64,000 bases of DNA from Lineolata rhizophorae (lineage: Eukaryota > Ascomycota > Dothideomycetes > Lineolatales > Lineolataceae). Position 1 is the first letter of the stretch, and each line of letters opens with the position of its first letter. The notes beneath the pieces are model-generated. The model saw only the letters and a program-made list of their open reading frames with translations, was not told the DNA's origin and did no database searches. Both the position numbers and the translations under genes were made by a program. Shown in pieces: positions 10,801-23,100 of this stretch. The stretch is from assembly GCA_010093515.1 (NCBI GenBank), contig MU001694.1, positions 316,964 to 380,963 of the forward strand, in the 5' to 3' direction.

Positions 10801-12994
10801 GGTCCATGAGTGGACGAAGACGGATCAAGTGTAGTGACAAACGGAGGTAGGTGAATGGTCGGGTTAGGGTTCGGGGCTTTAATCATGGATGAGAAATGCG
10901 GAGCGAAGAGCGGCATGCGTGGTGGGAGAGGGCAATTAGCTTGACACGACGTCGATGATATCCTATTTCCAGTAATGTGTGCGCGTGGCTGTGGTAAGAG
11001 TCTGCGCAAACTCCCTCTTTTAATCGCCCAGGAGGCACGTGAATGCGCATACGTTTTTCTCAAACCTGTTTCCACGCTCTTATCTGTAAACTCATCACCA
11101 TCATCTTGTATCATCAGTGTCAGTTCGAAGTCTGTTATATTATACCACCCTAGTGGGCGGCCCTGTTCTCTAGCTTCACTCTAGTTGCAACAATATTCTT
11201 AACGTCCACGTTGAAGTTTTCATCTAAAAGATAATATGTCGTGATTACAGGGTGACTTTCGCGCTAGGAATTGTATGGGATGTTGAACGAGTTATTCAAC
11301 AGCGCTAGCTAATCGGCATCGGGCATGACTCGGGGTTACATATTGTCATCTTTGACCACTTCAGGCAACTACATATATGCGATGACTAGAATTTGAGTTT
11401 GTGGATCTACTTGCTAAGTGACAACCGATCACCACACAGATAGTAACGTGCTATTCCGAGGTCGACCGCGACCCCAAACACGGCTTCCTATGTCCAAAAC
11501 GGGTCAACCAAGCTTCTTAGATATCTAAAATATGGCCACGCCGGAATCAACTGTCCATAATTGATTATGTTGCTTTCTGCACCTTTGTGGTTGGCGCAAT
11601 TTTAAGAAGCTTGTATTTCTAATTTCCAGCAGCACTTCCGATTTTGTGAAATGTCCACTCGACTATCAATAACTCGATCAACCTTTTTTTTTTTTAAGGG
11701 CCTAGTGGGGCGGGTATTTTTGGTCTAAAATCTCAAAATCTGGGTTTTTTTTTTAAGGGTAGGTTTTCCATCTAAAGTACCTGTTAAACTCTTCCCGGAA
11801 ACCCACCTTAAAAAACCCTACGGAGTTGGCCCCACCCTATCATGGACCATACCCATTTTAAACCTCGAGCACATGATTCAGTCGCAATTGACATTGTTCC
11901 ACTATATATTATTATTCGCCTTTGTGCCTCTCTTCCGTATGGGAGGTAAAGAAGGAAACTATACAATTAAAAGGAAACAGATATTGTGGAGGGGGGTAGA
12001 AGCTAGTACGCATTTCCTAGGTTTTCTCTTATCTAAAATCCACGAATAGAAAACATTACGCCGATGTCGTCCTCATAGGACAACACGACCTACGCACTCA
12101 TTATTCCTTAAAGACTTCAGCTCCAACTCGGATCGGGTGCACTTGACCCCCAGTGTCAAGTAGAGGCGCTTCGCATGCACGGAGCGCACGCCCCGACACC
12201 CAATAGCTGCATTTAAGCTAGACGCTCAGTGTAACCCCGACTTCCTGGCGCTGAGAGCGGGAAGTACATCAACCCACCGCGTATTAGAAAATTTGTCTCG
12301 TTTTGCTACCCAGCCATAGAGTCGCTACTCCACAGCAATGCGTTGCCGAACTAGATCAAAGTTCAATAGTGCTGCGAACAACAGCTCATTCAAATTCGAT
12401 CCCCCAACAAATCAGACAACTTGCAATTTCAAAGGCTGCCGATTCGGCATCGCTGAGAATCGTCAGCAGGAAAACTGGCGTCCCCCTCAAGCAAGATCGG
12501 AATACGTCGATGAGCGGCTCCCCGCTCAAGGAGATAGGTATCTCCCAAAGACCGCACGATATTTAAAGAACACATCTCACTTTTCTGTGTAACTACCTAC
12601 CCTTTTAAGTACACGTAATCCTCCGACTTCAAATTACGCCGAAACCGCATCCGAGGTTAAGCGCTAGACAAGGAAAGCAGGAAGAAAAAAAAAATAACCG
12701 TCCCCTGGGCCGTACAACCCGTCCATCCCATCCGCAGGTCCTTCCATCACTCTTGCCCAATGAAACCCCCATTTATCATAGTGACATACAATACCCGCGT
12801 CTTAAGAGTTTGAAACAAAACATAAAACACCAATTCGTACAAACAGTAGACTAGCACATGTAGAGGAGAGAAGCACGCCTTCCCCCCCTCTTTCTTCCCG
12901 CTAGCCGGAACAGCTAATTTGGGTATCCTAGAAAGAGAACAGACCGAACATCGAAGCAAAACTAGTGGACTACACGTGAGGGCCTTGCCTTGTC
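10801..12994. other. Intergenic region between convergent genes
   Basis: About 2.2 kb lies between the 3' ends of the repeat-protein gene (plus) and the DUF8032-like gene (minus). Apart from the inverted-repeat element at 11690-11841 I see no recognisable gene. Two overlapping 80-codon frames at 12303-12592 have no domain and I do not call them. Confidence 0.5.
11690..11841. repeat. Fold-back inverted-repeat element
   Basis: A left arm at 11741-11769 (T-rich, then AAGGGTAGGTTTTCC) pairs with a right arm at 11797-11819 (GGAAACCCACCTTAAAAAA). The loop is about 27 bases. An outer GTGGGGC/GCCCCAC pair at about 11706-11712 and 11829-11835 extends the symmetry. The sequence could be a small fold-back or MITE-like remnant. 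No target duplication was found. Confidence 0.45.
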
Positions 12995-15900
12995 CTAGGG
13001 TAAGCTGTCGCCCTTGGCCTTCTTCGATCGTTCGAGCCACTTGCGCTTTCCGACCCTGGTCTCGAAATGGGGAGCCACCGTTGTGACGTCCTGACCCCGA
13101 GCGACCATCGTGTTACGCATCTTGTTGCGGTACGCGTCAACTGGAATTCGTCAGCCGAGATCCAACCCCACCGACGCAAGCGTCGCAATGACCAACTACT
13201 TACGGGAGCGCTGCAAAAAGAGTGTCCGGCCCGAGAAGACTCTGCTCTGACTCCAGCTCATACGATAACCCAAGTTGTTCAAGGTAACCTCCTTATTTCG
13301 CTTCGCCCTGCTCATGCGCGGGAAAGGCACCTTGGCATCGGAACCATCGGAAATGGGAACGGCAACGAGCGTCCTGCCGGTCGTCGGGGTCGTGCCCGAT
13401 GAGCCTTCCTCCTCATTATCATCGTCGTCGTCGAAGAACCTACTGCCGTGGCGGGAAGGCGGAGGGGACTGCATCTGAGTAGGGAAATAAGATCGGGGGT
13501 AGACCGAGTTGCTCTTCAGATACGAGTCTGGCATCTCCTGCATTTGGACTTGATCGAGCATAACCTTGACACGCACGCGGGTCCCACGTTGGGCGTCGTC
13601 GACGAGAATGAACTTGCGCCTCTTATCCGCCGGTACATCCCCGAAAAGTGCTAGATTCTGATCTTCTTCTTGCTCCTTCGACAACGACGCAGCGGTACTC
13701 GTGCGCGCTGGGGCATGTGCACCCGTATGGCCCATTCCGTCATGAATTGGTGGCATTGTTGCTCCCACGGCCTGGGTTGGCGGATAACTCGGATAGAAGT
13801 TCTGGGCTTGCCGGACGTCGTTCGGCGAGGCGGTCCCCTGACCGTTTGGAGCTTCATCATGGTGAGTGAGAGTCCAGAAAGACGTTTCTTGCCCGTCAAA
13901 AACAAATGAAAACCAGGGGAGGGATACCAGCTCGATTGCACTGTAACCGCCCATATTGGCGTGGTGTGCGATTTTCGAGCAGGTGTTGTGTGTAAGGTGT
14001 TGATCAATCGAATGACAATCAAAGCGTGCGCAAAAATCGATACAACAAAAGAAAGGGCTGTGTCCACTCCGCATTTGCGGCCTCCTGATTTCGGTGTCAA
14101 TTACATGTGGTGAAACATACCGGTGACGTCGTCGCCTCCCGGCCCAGGGCCTGGGTGCTCGTGGTGATGGTGCATTTGACCGCTCATGCTCATCGCAGGT
14201 TGCCGGGGACCGCCGGGTCCGGCAGCAGCCAAACCGGCGGAGTTCGGAACGCCCGCAGCACCAGGTCCACTCGGGCCTCCCATGTGCGAACCGTGCTGCG
14301 CGGCCGCCGTTTTACGGTTGTTCATCTTCGCCATTCTCCGAACACGGCGGCTCCGAAGACGTGGGTCTTGGTTGCTGTTCCTCCAGCTATCGACAGCTCG
14401 TTGAATCAACCCGCGCTTGCCTCTCAGACAAGGGTTCAGTTGCGCGAGAGCCCATCCTACCGTGTTGCACTCAGTTTCGTAATGGAGTCGGTTTCCTTTG
14501 TACTGATCCTTGTGGCAGCAGGCGCGGGGGTACACGCAGTTCTCCGTCTTGAATTCTTGAGGAAGCTCATCAACGTTGACCGACTCGACGTCGCATCGAA
14601 TGGTGTATTCCATTTTAACGCGGTCCCTAGAATACTCAAACGCGATCCATTGGACTCCATTTTGATCCTGTCGCACGACAAGCGGAGTAGTCGCGGGAAT
14701 TGGTCCTGGAGCGGCGTTTGCGTTTACTCCGCCCGGACCCTGAGGAGTACCCGGATGTTGCATGTTCGGCGTGCCAGTCGGTGGTCCGGTAGGAGTTTGC
14801 TGCGGCGCGCCCAGCCCAGATGGCGGCCTCTGCTGAGGCGTCTGCGTCATCTTCGAGCGCGGGCTTCCGAGCCCAGGTGTGTGAGGGTGAGAGCCTTGCG
14901 GTGGCATAGGTTGTCCGGGTTGATGGGAGAGCTGCTGCATCATAGACCCAGATGGTAGTGACGGATGCTGCTGGGCTCCCGGATGCTGAGGATACGGGCC
15001 AGGCGCCATCGTGTACGGCGGATACTGCATGTATTGCTGCATTGGCGCAGCCGCCTGGCTGTAAAGGGGACGTCCATGCTGGTCATGCTGAGTCGGCGAC
15101 TGAACAGACGCGGGCGAGTTGGACTGAGGCGTATGATAGATTGGTGGCGGGGGGTACTGCCGATTCATAGCTGCGGTAGCCATGAGTTCGGATTGCTCTG
15201 TACCTTCGGTTAGACTCTGCCTCTCTTCTCCGAACGCGCTCACAGGCTCCTTTTGGTTCGTTTAACGGTACTCCAGGGCCGATCCATGGCGCGAATTTGG
15301 AGGAGCTAAAGAAATACTAAAATTGCGCTCCCCATCCGGCTTTCCATCCAAGCGGAAACCCAATACGAAAAATGAAAAGTAAAAATGAGCTGAGAAAGAG
15401 GGCAACGTAAAAGACTTACCGGATGCTGAGTAACTCCCGGACCCGCTCCCCGTACTGTACGGACTGGGATGCGCGTAATAAGGCACCTCTTGCTGCTGGG
15501 GCTGGGGTTGCGTTTGAGCTTGAGGCTGCTGTTGCTGCTGATGGGCAAGCTGCTGGTGCGGAGGTCCGGGAATACCGCCCACGTAGGGAGACTGATGCTG
15601 CTGCGGCAAAGCGGAAGTCGAATGGTGCGGAGACGCGTAGGGCCCTTGAGGCGGTGGATGAGGTTGCGGCGGATGAGGCGAGTTCGGATGGCTCTGCTGG
15701 ACCACACCAGATCGCGAATGCTGCAGATGTTGAGGCGGTGGCGGGCCTTGCGGTGAGGGGTGGGGATGATGCTAGAAACAGCGAAAAGCCCTGGGCGTTA
15801 GCCACAGCCCTTTCCGCAATTGACGGTCTTAGATGTATGCGAGATGCGATGCCGAGGTGGCTAGCAAGTCGGGCGGCCCAGGGGAATAGGCCAAAAAGCA

Positions 15901-17050
15901 AAAGAGCAAAAGAAAATACAAGAAACTGTATCCTTGCGAATAAACGGAATGTACAAGGCTTGGTTGGGTACCTGGGCAAGTGAGCTGGGGGGGGGGTGGC
16001 GGGGGTGGATGTCTTAGCCGCCGAGAGGCAAAACGAAGCTGCCGTACGTATAACGTTGGCGAACGGCGCGATTAGAAAATCTGCCGAGCTTATCGAGATG
16101 CGCGGAACGCCACGAACACGAAGAGAAGCAACGAAATAGAGAAAAAGACAAAACAGAACGAATTCTTTCTTTTTCTTTTGCGCAAAGCGGAAGTAGCAAG
16201 GCGGAGGGATTTGGGAGGCAGGCTTCTAGGAGCGGGGGCGGGGGGTTTGCGCCGTAGATATGCGAGGACAGGGAATCGTCCGATCCGCTAGGCGGTGCAA
16301 AATAGGCGCGGTTATAGCAGATGGAATAAAGAACAACAAACGGGGATGGCGGAGAGTTAGATGAGATGCGGAAAAGAGATGTGGACGACAAGGGTGCTGG
16401 TGGTGGAAGGTGGCCCGGGCGAAAGACGTGTAGGAGCCGGGGTTGTAGGGGCAGGGGAGAGGGGTTGGGGAGGTGTGTATGCGTTTGCGTGCGAGCGAGA
16501 AGGCTTGAGGCCCGGCCGGACATGGGACCGCGGGCGTGTCCAGTTCTCGTCACCGCATGGAAGCATAAAGACGCGGCGAACCAACGGCCAAGGAACGAGG
16601 ACGGCAGGAAAAGGAAAAGGCGTGCAAGGACAGGACGCTGCAGGGAAGGTACTGGACAGGAATGGGTAAAAATGTGGCGGCGGGAGGAGGGGTGGGAGGG
16701 GAGGGGGGGTGCGAGCGGAGCGGTTTGGGCGCCGGTGCTAGCAGGCCACGACGCTTGGCGAGAAAGGGCATACCATGTAGAAGAAGCGCAGCAGGCTGGG
16801 GGTGGGAAGGGGAGGATGGCGCGTTATGCGGCGTCGACGCAGCAGCGATGCGCGGGAGAGGGCTGATGCATGCAAGAAGGCAGAGGGAAAAGCACCAAGG
16901 CCAACGGTCTCTTGGGGTCTGAAGGGGCACGGCGGACGCGAAAAGCCAAAGGAACAGGGAGGCACTCACAAGCTCGCCCGCCACAGGAGCCGGCTCTTCC
17001 TTATACCCCGGGGGCGACATGGCCCTATCTTGACGCGACGCATGCGACAT
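12995..17050 (-). CDS. Five-exon protein with two DUF8032-like modules
   Basis: Minus-strand exons are 17050-16970, 15771-15420, 15197-14121, 13851-13204 and 13140-12995, joining in frame to 767 residues. The N-terminal 315 residues are Gln/Pro/His-rich and disordered. Module A (about 316-440) contains ENCVYPRACC and GKRGLIQRAVDSWRN. Module B (about 580-767) contains SNSVYPRSYF and GRTLFLQRSLDAYRN and looks like a diverged copy of A. I recall this family as DUF8032 in fungal proteins of unknown or regulatory role. The first exon is the weakest call: it rests on a good donor (CTT/GTGAGT), matching phase 0 and an in-frame ATG at 17050 or 17020, and implies a 1.2-kb intron. The acceptor at 13851 could instead be 13887, which also keeps the frame. 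The last intron (13141-13203) is well supported, because removing it restores a charged C-terminus. Confidence 0.8.
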
Positions 17051-20000
17051 TGGGTATGTAGTTATTATTATTGCTGCTCCGGACTCGTCGTGCCTGGGGC
17101 CTGGGGGAGGGGAGCGACTTTGGTCTAGCAACGGCCGTCCGTGCAGCGCTGCAGAGGGCGACGCTAGCTGCGCAATTTCACCGCGCCAGGCTGGGCGGGC
17201 GGCGACGGCGAGGCACACGGGGCCGTCGCGAGCTGAGAAAGCTCCACCCGGACTGAAATAAACTCAAAACACCCTAAAGCACCCCGAGCGCAGCCACCGC
17301 GCGGCGGCCTGGAGCTAGGACCCGAGGGGGCCGGGGCGGGCGCGCGGAGGGACGAGGAGGCGGCAGCGCGGCGAGGATGCGCCCTCGACGCGGCCGGGGG
17401 GGGCCGGGGGGGAGCCGGGGGAGCGCCGGGGGGCTCCGCGGCGCCGGCCACTCACGACGCGCGCGCCGCGGCGGCGCCGCCGCCGCGCGCTGCGAGGACG
17501 GCTCGACTGCCCGTTCGGGGCCCGCGCCCCGGCTGTTGCGTGCGGGTAATTCCCTGCGCGGCGCACAACGGCGTGCCGGCCGGCCCAGCGCCCTGTGGTC
17601 CGATAGCGTGCGCCTCGCGTGGTCGCCGCTTGTGTCGCCGTGCGGCCGCGGCCTTTTCCTTCCGCCGCGCGCCGCCGCCGCGCGAGACGCCCGTTGCAGA
17701 AGAAGCTTCGGCGAAGGAAGAAGCGTTCGGCGGCAGTGGTGGTTGGTGCTGCGTGCTGTTCCGGCGGTGGTGGTGGAGGTGGCGACTGGCGGATGGGTGA
17801 CCGCAGAGCGAGACGGCTGCGCGGCAGAAAAATGCCGGGGTGTTAAGAAAGAAGAATACAAAACGGCCGCCACGCCAGCTCCCTAACCGGTGGTCGGTTT
17901 TGGAAGGGCTACTTCACCTCGACCGCGCTGTTTGGCCCACCACTCGTCGGCCGTCACCTCCCTCCTTCCCGAGTCTCCGAGTCTCCCGTCGCGCGGCGGG
18001 GCGGGAAGGCGGTGAGCAGTGGCGGCCCGGCTCTCGCTCTCTCGCTCTCTCCCTCCCACACCCGCTCCGTCGTGGAGGGTGCCCAGTGAGGAAACGGCCG
18101 GCTGGACCAGAGATGGAGGGCGCCCCGAGCCCGGGAAGGGCTCGCTAACGCGTATTGTTGTTTTGTCGCCGCGCCTGTACCGGTACGTGACCGAGCCTGG
18201 AGGAAGCCAACGCCAACGCCAACGCCAACGCTTGGAACGAGTCCAGAAAGAAGCTTTAAGGCGGCGCGCGCAGACGGTCGAGATTGGCTGCGGGCGTCCG
18301 ACTCTCGGCTCGATCAGGCACGACGCTCCCTCTCCCCGCCACGCCAGCAATACGACGGGCTTAGATGAAAGGGCAAAGGACGTTGGCGTCACGGGCGTGC
18401 CGGCGCGGCTCGCGTTGGCGCGATGGAAGTGGAATGAGGGTGTGTGTGTGCGCGCTCCTGCAGCGAGGCCCGACAGCTCCGCGCCGCCACCAGTCACGGC
18501 CGACGTTGCGGCCGCAGCCACCCAGGTCCTCCGAGTCCGCGGCTCCGTTGGCGACGATAGGCCGTCGCTTCTCCACCCCCCCAAAATACTTACCTCAGCC
18601 GTATCTTACCCGCTGGCTCGCCTCGCCTCGCCGGCCGTGCCCAAGTCTCCCCCGCCGTATATTGCGGCTTCACCACCAACCCCCGCCTATACCGCCCAAG
18701 GTGCCGGCAATAACAAGAACGGCCCTGCTGGAAATTGCGAGAGGTCCCTTCGAGACGCGCACATTTGCCAGACGCGTCCAGCTCCGCGTCGCGCGACCAG
18801 ACGGCTAGCTGTCGTCGCTCGCAAGTCACCACATTCTGCCCGGTTTCTATTTCAGTCCCCAAGGCACTCGTCATACTCATTCCCCCCCTCCCAATCGCGC
18901 CTCTCCAGTGCACTTTGTGCGTGTACAACAATGGTTTTGCCGTTTGTCGCATGCAGCATTGCCAGCGTGTTTGGCTCAGCCTGCTGTGTCTTCACGCGTC
19001 ACTTTTCCGACGTTTCAAGCTGAGCGTCGCATCCACCATTGTTGCGCGCCTCGACCCTTCCATTGGCTCTTCTCACCTATACCGCCACCCCCGCCGCATG
19101 TTATAGCCCGGGATCTGGCCTCGACTCTCGACATGGATATGTCAGCCACGCGGAGTGGCCCTGATTCCGCGCGCGGCAGGCGCTTTGGCCCCTTCCATCT
19201 ATTATCTCGCGAGGCCTATCGCGCCCGGCTTCCCATGCGCTCAACCGCCTACTACGTATGTACATAGGCTCTTGTGCCGACCGGTCCGCCTGACACTACT
19301 CTCAGGATTCTCGACTTGCCCGGCATTTTCTTGCTCTTGTCGGCTGCGAAACATCTGCGCTGCGCCTTCATTTGCCGGATTTTGGAAACGGCGAGAATGC
19401 CGCGTCGCAAGCGATCGGCGCATCATGAAGGATTCTCGCCGTTCGCCGCATCAGATAGTTGCGACGTACCTTCATTGGCTGAGCTGGTTGGATACTGGGT
19501 AACATTTTGGTTTGCCTCGTACGAAGGATGGCTAAGGTACATCCGGTAAGCATAACGTTGAATCACGGCTTTCACCCTTTACCTCTTTTGGGGGTGCTGT
19601 TCATCCTCCGCGCCTCCCATTGGTTTCCTAGCCTGACCATTAGGCCCAGTTTTGCCGTATCTTTCGAGTACGGCCATGGTGCGCGCATGGAAGGCTACCG
19701 ACCGGATAGCACCTTGTGGCGCGCGGTTTCCGACCGTTGGACCAGCCTTCTTGACTGCAGATCTCGGACCATCCCGGCCAACCTATGTACGATCGTCGCC
19801 GTCGGGGCCCCCTGCTCCGCTTCGTTTCCTTCCTAGGCTCCCATGCTTCCCGCCTCCAAATCTGCCTGCGGCTCACGGCCTGGCAAGGGCGGCATCAGTA
19901 TCTTCACGTGGTGGGCAAGCATTTCCGTATGTATATTCGTTCCTATAGATGTCACCTTCTTGGGTGTCATGGACCCTTCAGAATTGTTTTGCGTCGAGCA

Positions 20001-20150
20001 CTCCGTGCGCTAATTCTTGCATCGGCCCGAAGCCAAAACGTAATCACTAGCTATCTTCGTAGCAAAGAACATCCGAACTGGCGTCGCCCTCCGATGGTCA
20101 CTCACTTCGTTGGTATAGGTCGTTTCATCCCCAACTAGTTCTAGGGACCG
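17051..20150. other. Gene-free GC-rich stretch
   Basis: This is the upstream region of the DUF8032-like gene. From 17.1 to 17.9 kb it is strongly GC- and CpG-rich, so long frames open on several frames at once without any domain. A plus frame of 334 codons at 18019-19023 is low in complexity and unsupported. A short tandem repeat of GCCAAC (four copies) lies at 18205-18229. I see no RNA gene. Confidence 0.5.
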
Positions 20151-23100
20151 TCATTGTTTGATAGAGAGCTAGAATCCTACCGCCTCGGTGCCTTGGTATA
20201 CACCACCTAGCAAGTTGCCGTAGACTAAACACGGCGGCATTGCAAAGCCAATTGCGACAAGCGGATGGATAAACCATATGGTTTACCGCGTCAATCGCAT
20301 TCTAGTCCGTTCTAGTGCTCTGTTCAGGCTAGTATTTGACTCCTGGCTCAGGTTCATACGTAGTAGGCCAAATACTAAATTATCCCGGTGATGCCTTACG
20401 CCGCCGAAAGTCGGAGCCTGCCATCCTTCACCGCGGCTTGCATAGCTAACTACCAAATTGAGCGACAACGCCTACACGAGGTACAAAGTTGCGTTCTTAT
20501 CACAGGAATCATAGTTAGTACCATTGGCCCAATCTCTTATCACATGAACAGAATATAGGCGCTTGAACCTCCCCACAATCAGACCACCACAAGGAGATGC
20601 TGGCAGTCTGTACGCCGGAAGCCAGAGGTTCGATCTCTCGCCGGTGGGTCTGCATGGGTAAATTCCCACCCTCTGCATCGTTCAGGAGCAAGCAATCCTC
20701 TGTTGCGGGCCTCCTCATCTGGATGTATGTATGTATCCGTCTGAGGTCCAAGGCGAATTTCGAGCGGCCTAAGCATAGATCCCGAGCCGAGCTTCAGCTG
20801 CGGTAATTCCCCTTCTCAAATCTAGTGCCACGTCAGGTAAAGGGCGGAACGGTACGAGACCTGGTCCATGTCCTCGCATATCTTATTATAGCTGTTATCG
20901 GAAGTCTGAACAATCAATATAAACGGACGAGAACTTGGAGGAGCTGGCGGAGTGAATCGTCAAGAACGGGGAAGGTATAAGCGAGTTGGCTTTCCATGTA
21001 CTGGAGTAAATTCATCAATAATTGCGTGTGTATATACCTCCTAAGCTCCTTCCTCCTCCCATTTCTCTCTGGCGCCACCAAATACAACTCTTTTTCGACC
21101 ATCAGAATGTCAATCGAGGCTCGCATACTAATGCATGAACAGCCGGCCAGGTCTAGTAAAGAGCTAGGCGGGTTTCAAGGAACGGCAAGGATGGTGCGAC
21201 TGCCCTTGGAGTTAACGGCAAACAAGAGAAAGCTCCGAGTTGGAGCTCTGGAACATTTTCACTACCGCAATATGAGCCGTGCATTCCGTTACATGGAGTA
21301 CAAGAAACACCACTATGCTGGTAATCGTTCGTAGAATTTTGTTTTTCAATTTATATCGGTCTATCGATATTTCGGCAATATTCGACCAAGGCCAGCTCGC
21401 GAACTCTGCTACCAGCGAGTAAGAATGCAGCATTTTTGCCGTCTGCATACGACAGCTACGAAGCGATAAAGGAAAAGGAAAAATGAACCCAAACACCCAA
21501 GTAGTATGGCACGCAGGAAGCACACCAGAAGGGTATCTCACGAACGCAAGACCCCCGTCCGTTTGATAATTATGGGCCACGCCGTCGCTTGGAAACTAAA
21601 TCACGGAGGACTCGCCACTGATTTAATTAAACCCGTGCGCAGCTCGCAGATCAGGCCAAGCACAGAAGGGTTGCAAACAGAACAGAAAAGGGCCTATCCC
21701 TACCTATATACGGCCAGATATAGTCATTCTCGAGTGCGGTCTCCGCGGGTCTTGCAGCGCGCCAACCACACAAGTTCTCGGATTCGTCCGTCATCTTTGG
21801 TCGGGAGCGTGATAGATCGCAACAGTTTGTCTCCATCGCCGATTCCATAGCGTAGACCAATTGGCAAAAGGGCTTGATGTTAAACCCATTGCTTAAAGTT
21901 GATATACAACCTGCCGTTGAAGCATACTAGGAAGCCCAAGGTCACGAGATATACTGAAATCCACCAATCGATCTGCTTGGCCTGCTGAAGCCCTGTGGGG
22001 CGTCCAGGTGGGTGACCACGGGTCGAACTTGCCGGCCAAGGGGCCAGCTTTACAGCTCGCGAGCTTGGACCTTTTCTGGAGCGCAGACGGGAAAATGTTC
22101 AAACAGGGCTCCCTCACGGGCGATCTGTCGCCGGGGGACGCTGCAGAGTCGCAGGGTTGTCGCGGAGCTTGGCCGTCCAAGGCCCCCCAGAAGGGAATGC
22201 ACCGGTGGCGCTGAAGCGACTACTGTAGGCCCTCCCACGGCGGAGTGGGTCGCAGCCAATCCCACTTCGGACTTGCAGGTGTCCACACGCGCCACACATA
22301 CCTACTACGATCGCTCTCCTGAGGATTTGTGTCATGAACTTCCCTACCCAAAATTCAAGAATTAGCGCGCAACACTCGGGCCACACCACTTTTTTCCAGA
22401 GAATACGTAGCATTTTCTCCCGGATGGATTGAACTTGCAAGTTCCAGCAAATGGCAGCAAAGCGGTTGTGGAATGACGGCAATATCACTGTTTCGCGAAG
22501 ACAAGCGGCGCGCGCCCGGAACATGCCAGGCAGTCCCTAGCCATGCAGTGTGCCGGTACAAAGTGGAATCCAGGCTTAGACCACATCGCCCCCTTATTAC
22601 CGACCAGATCGAAAAAGGGACCCGGTCATAAGGACTGTTTGTAAACCACTGCTAGCAGCCAACCGGAAGAAACGGAGATGGTTAAAATCGTACTTTTTTC
22701 AAAGCAAGAAACGAGCGGAAATGAAGACAGCAAGACTGAGGCATGCAGAGCTCACTCTACCTGCAAAGGCTGCAGGAAGTCGCAGCCACCCAGAGTTTGC
22801 GGCAAATGACGAGGGCGGTTTCCGGTCGTCGAGTTCATCTAGGCAAGTCGATCCTAGAATTGCCTAAGCTTTCTAGACTCGCAGGACGCGATCGAAAGCT
22901 CGCCAAGCGGTAGTGCGTCCATCGGCGAGATACATGGCAATCTTTTCTTGACTTTCCAAACCGGAACGGGAGCTGAGCGATATTTGAGAGCGCAAGACTC
23001 AGAGACAAAGTGTAAAGGCAGTCAGGGGGGTGGCCATAAGGGAACTGTTAGCAGGAACAATGCAAGGCTTAGGGCACCGCCCGAGCTGCAGCCGGACCCA

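Noticed and set aside
12303-12592. Two overlapping frames of 84-87 codons
   Set aside because: No similarity, signal peptide or repeated motif; cannot be told from chance.
18019-19023. Plus-strand frame of 334 codons
   Set aside because: Low-complexity Arg/Pro/Ser-rich product without domains, in a GC-rich stretch where other frames are open as well.
20600-20660. tRNA-like T-arm (GGTTCGATCTC)
   Set aside because: Only four stem pairs form, and no matching acceptor stem, D arm or anticodon arm could be placed upstream or on the other strand.
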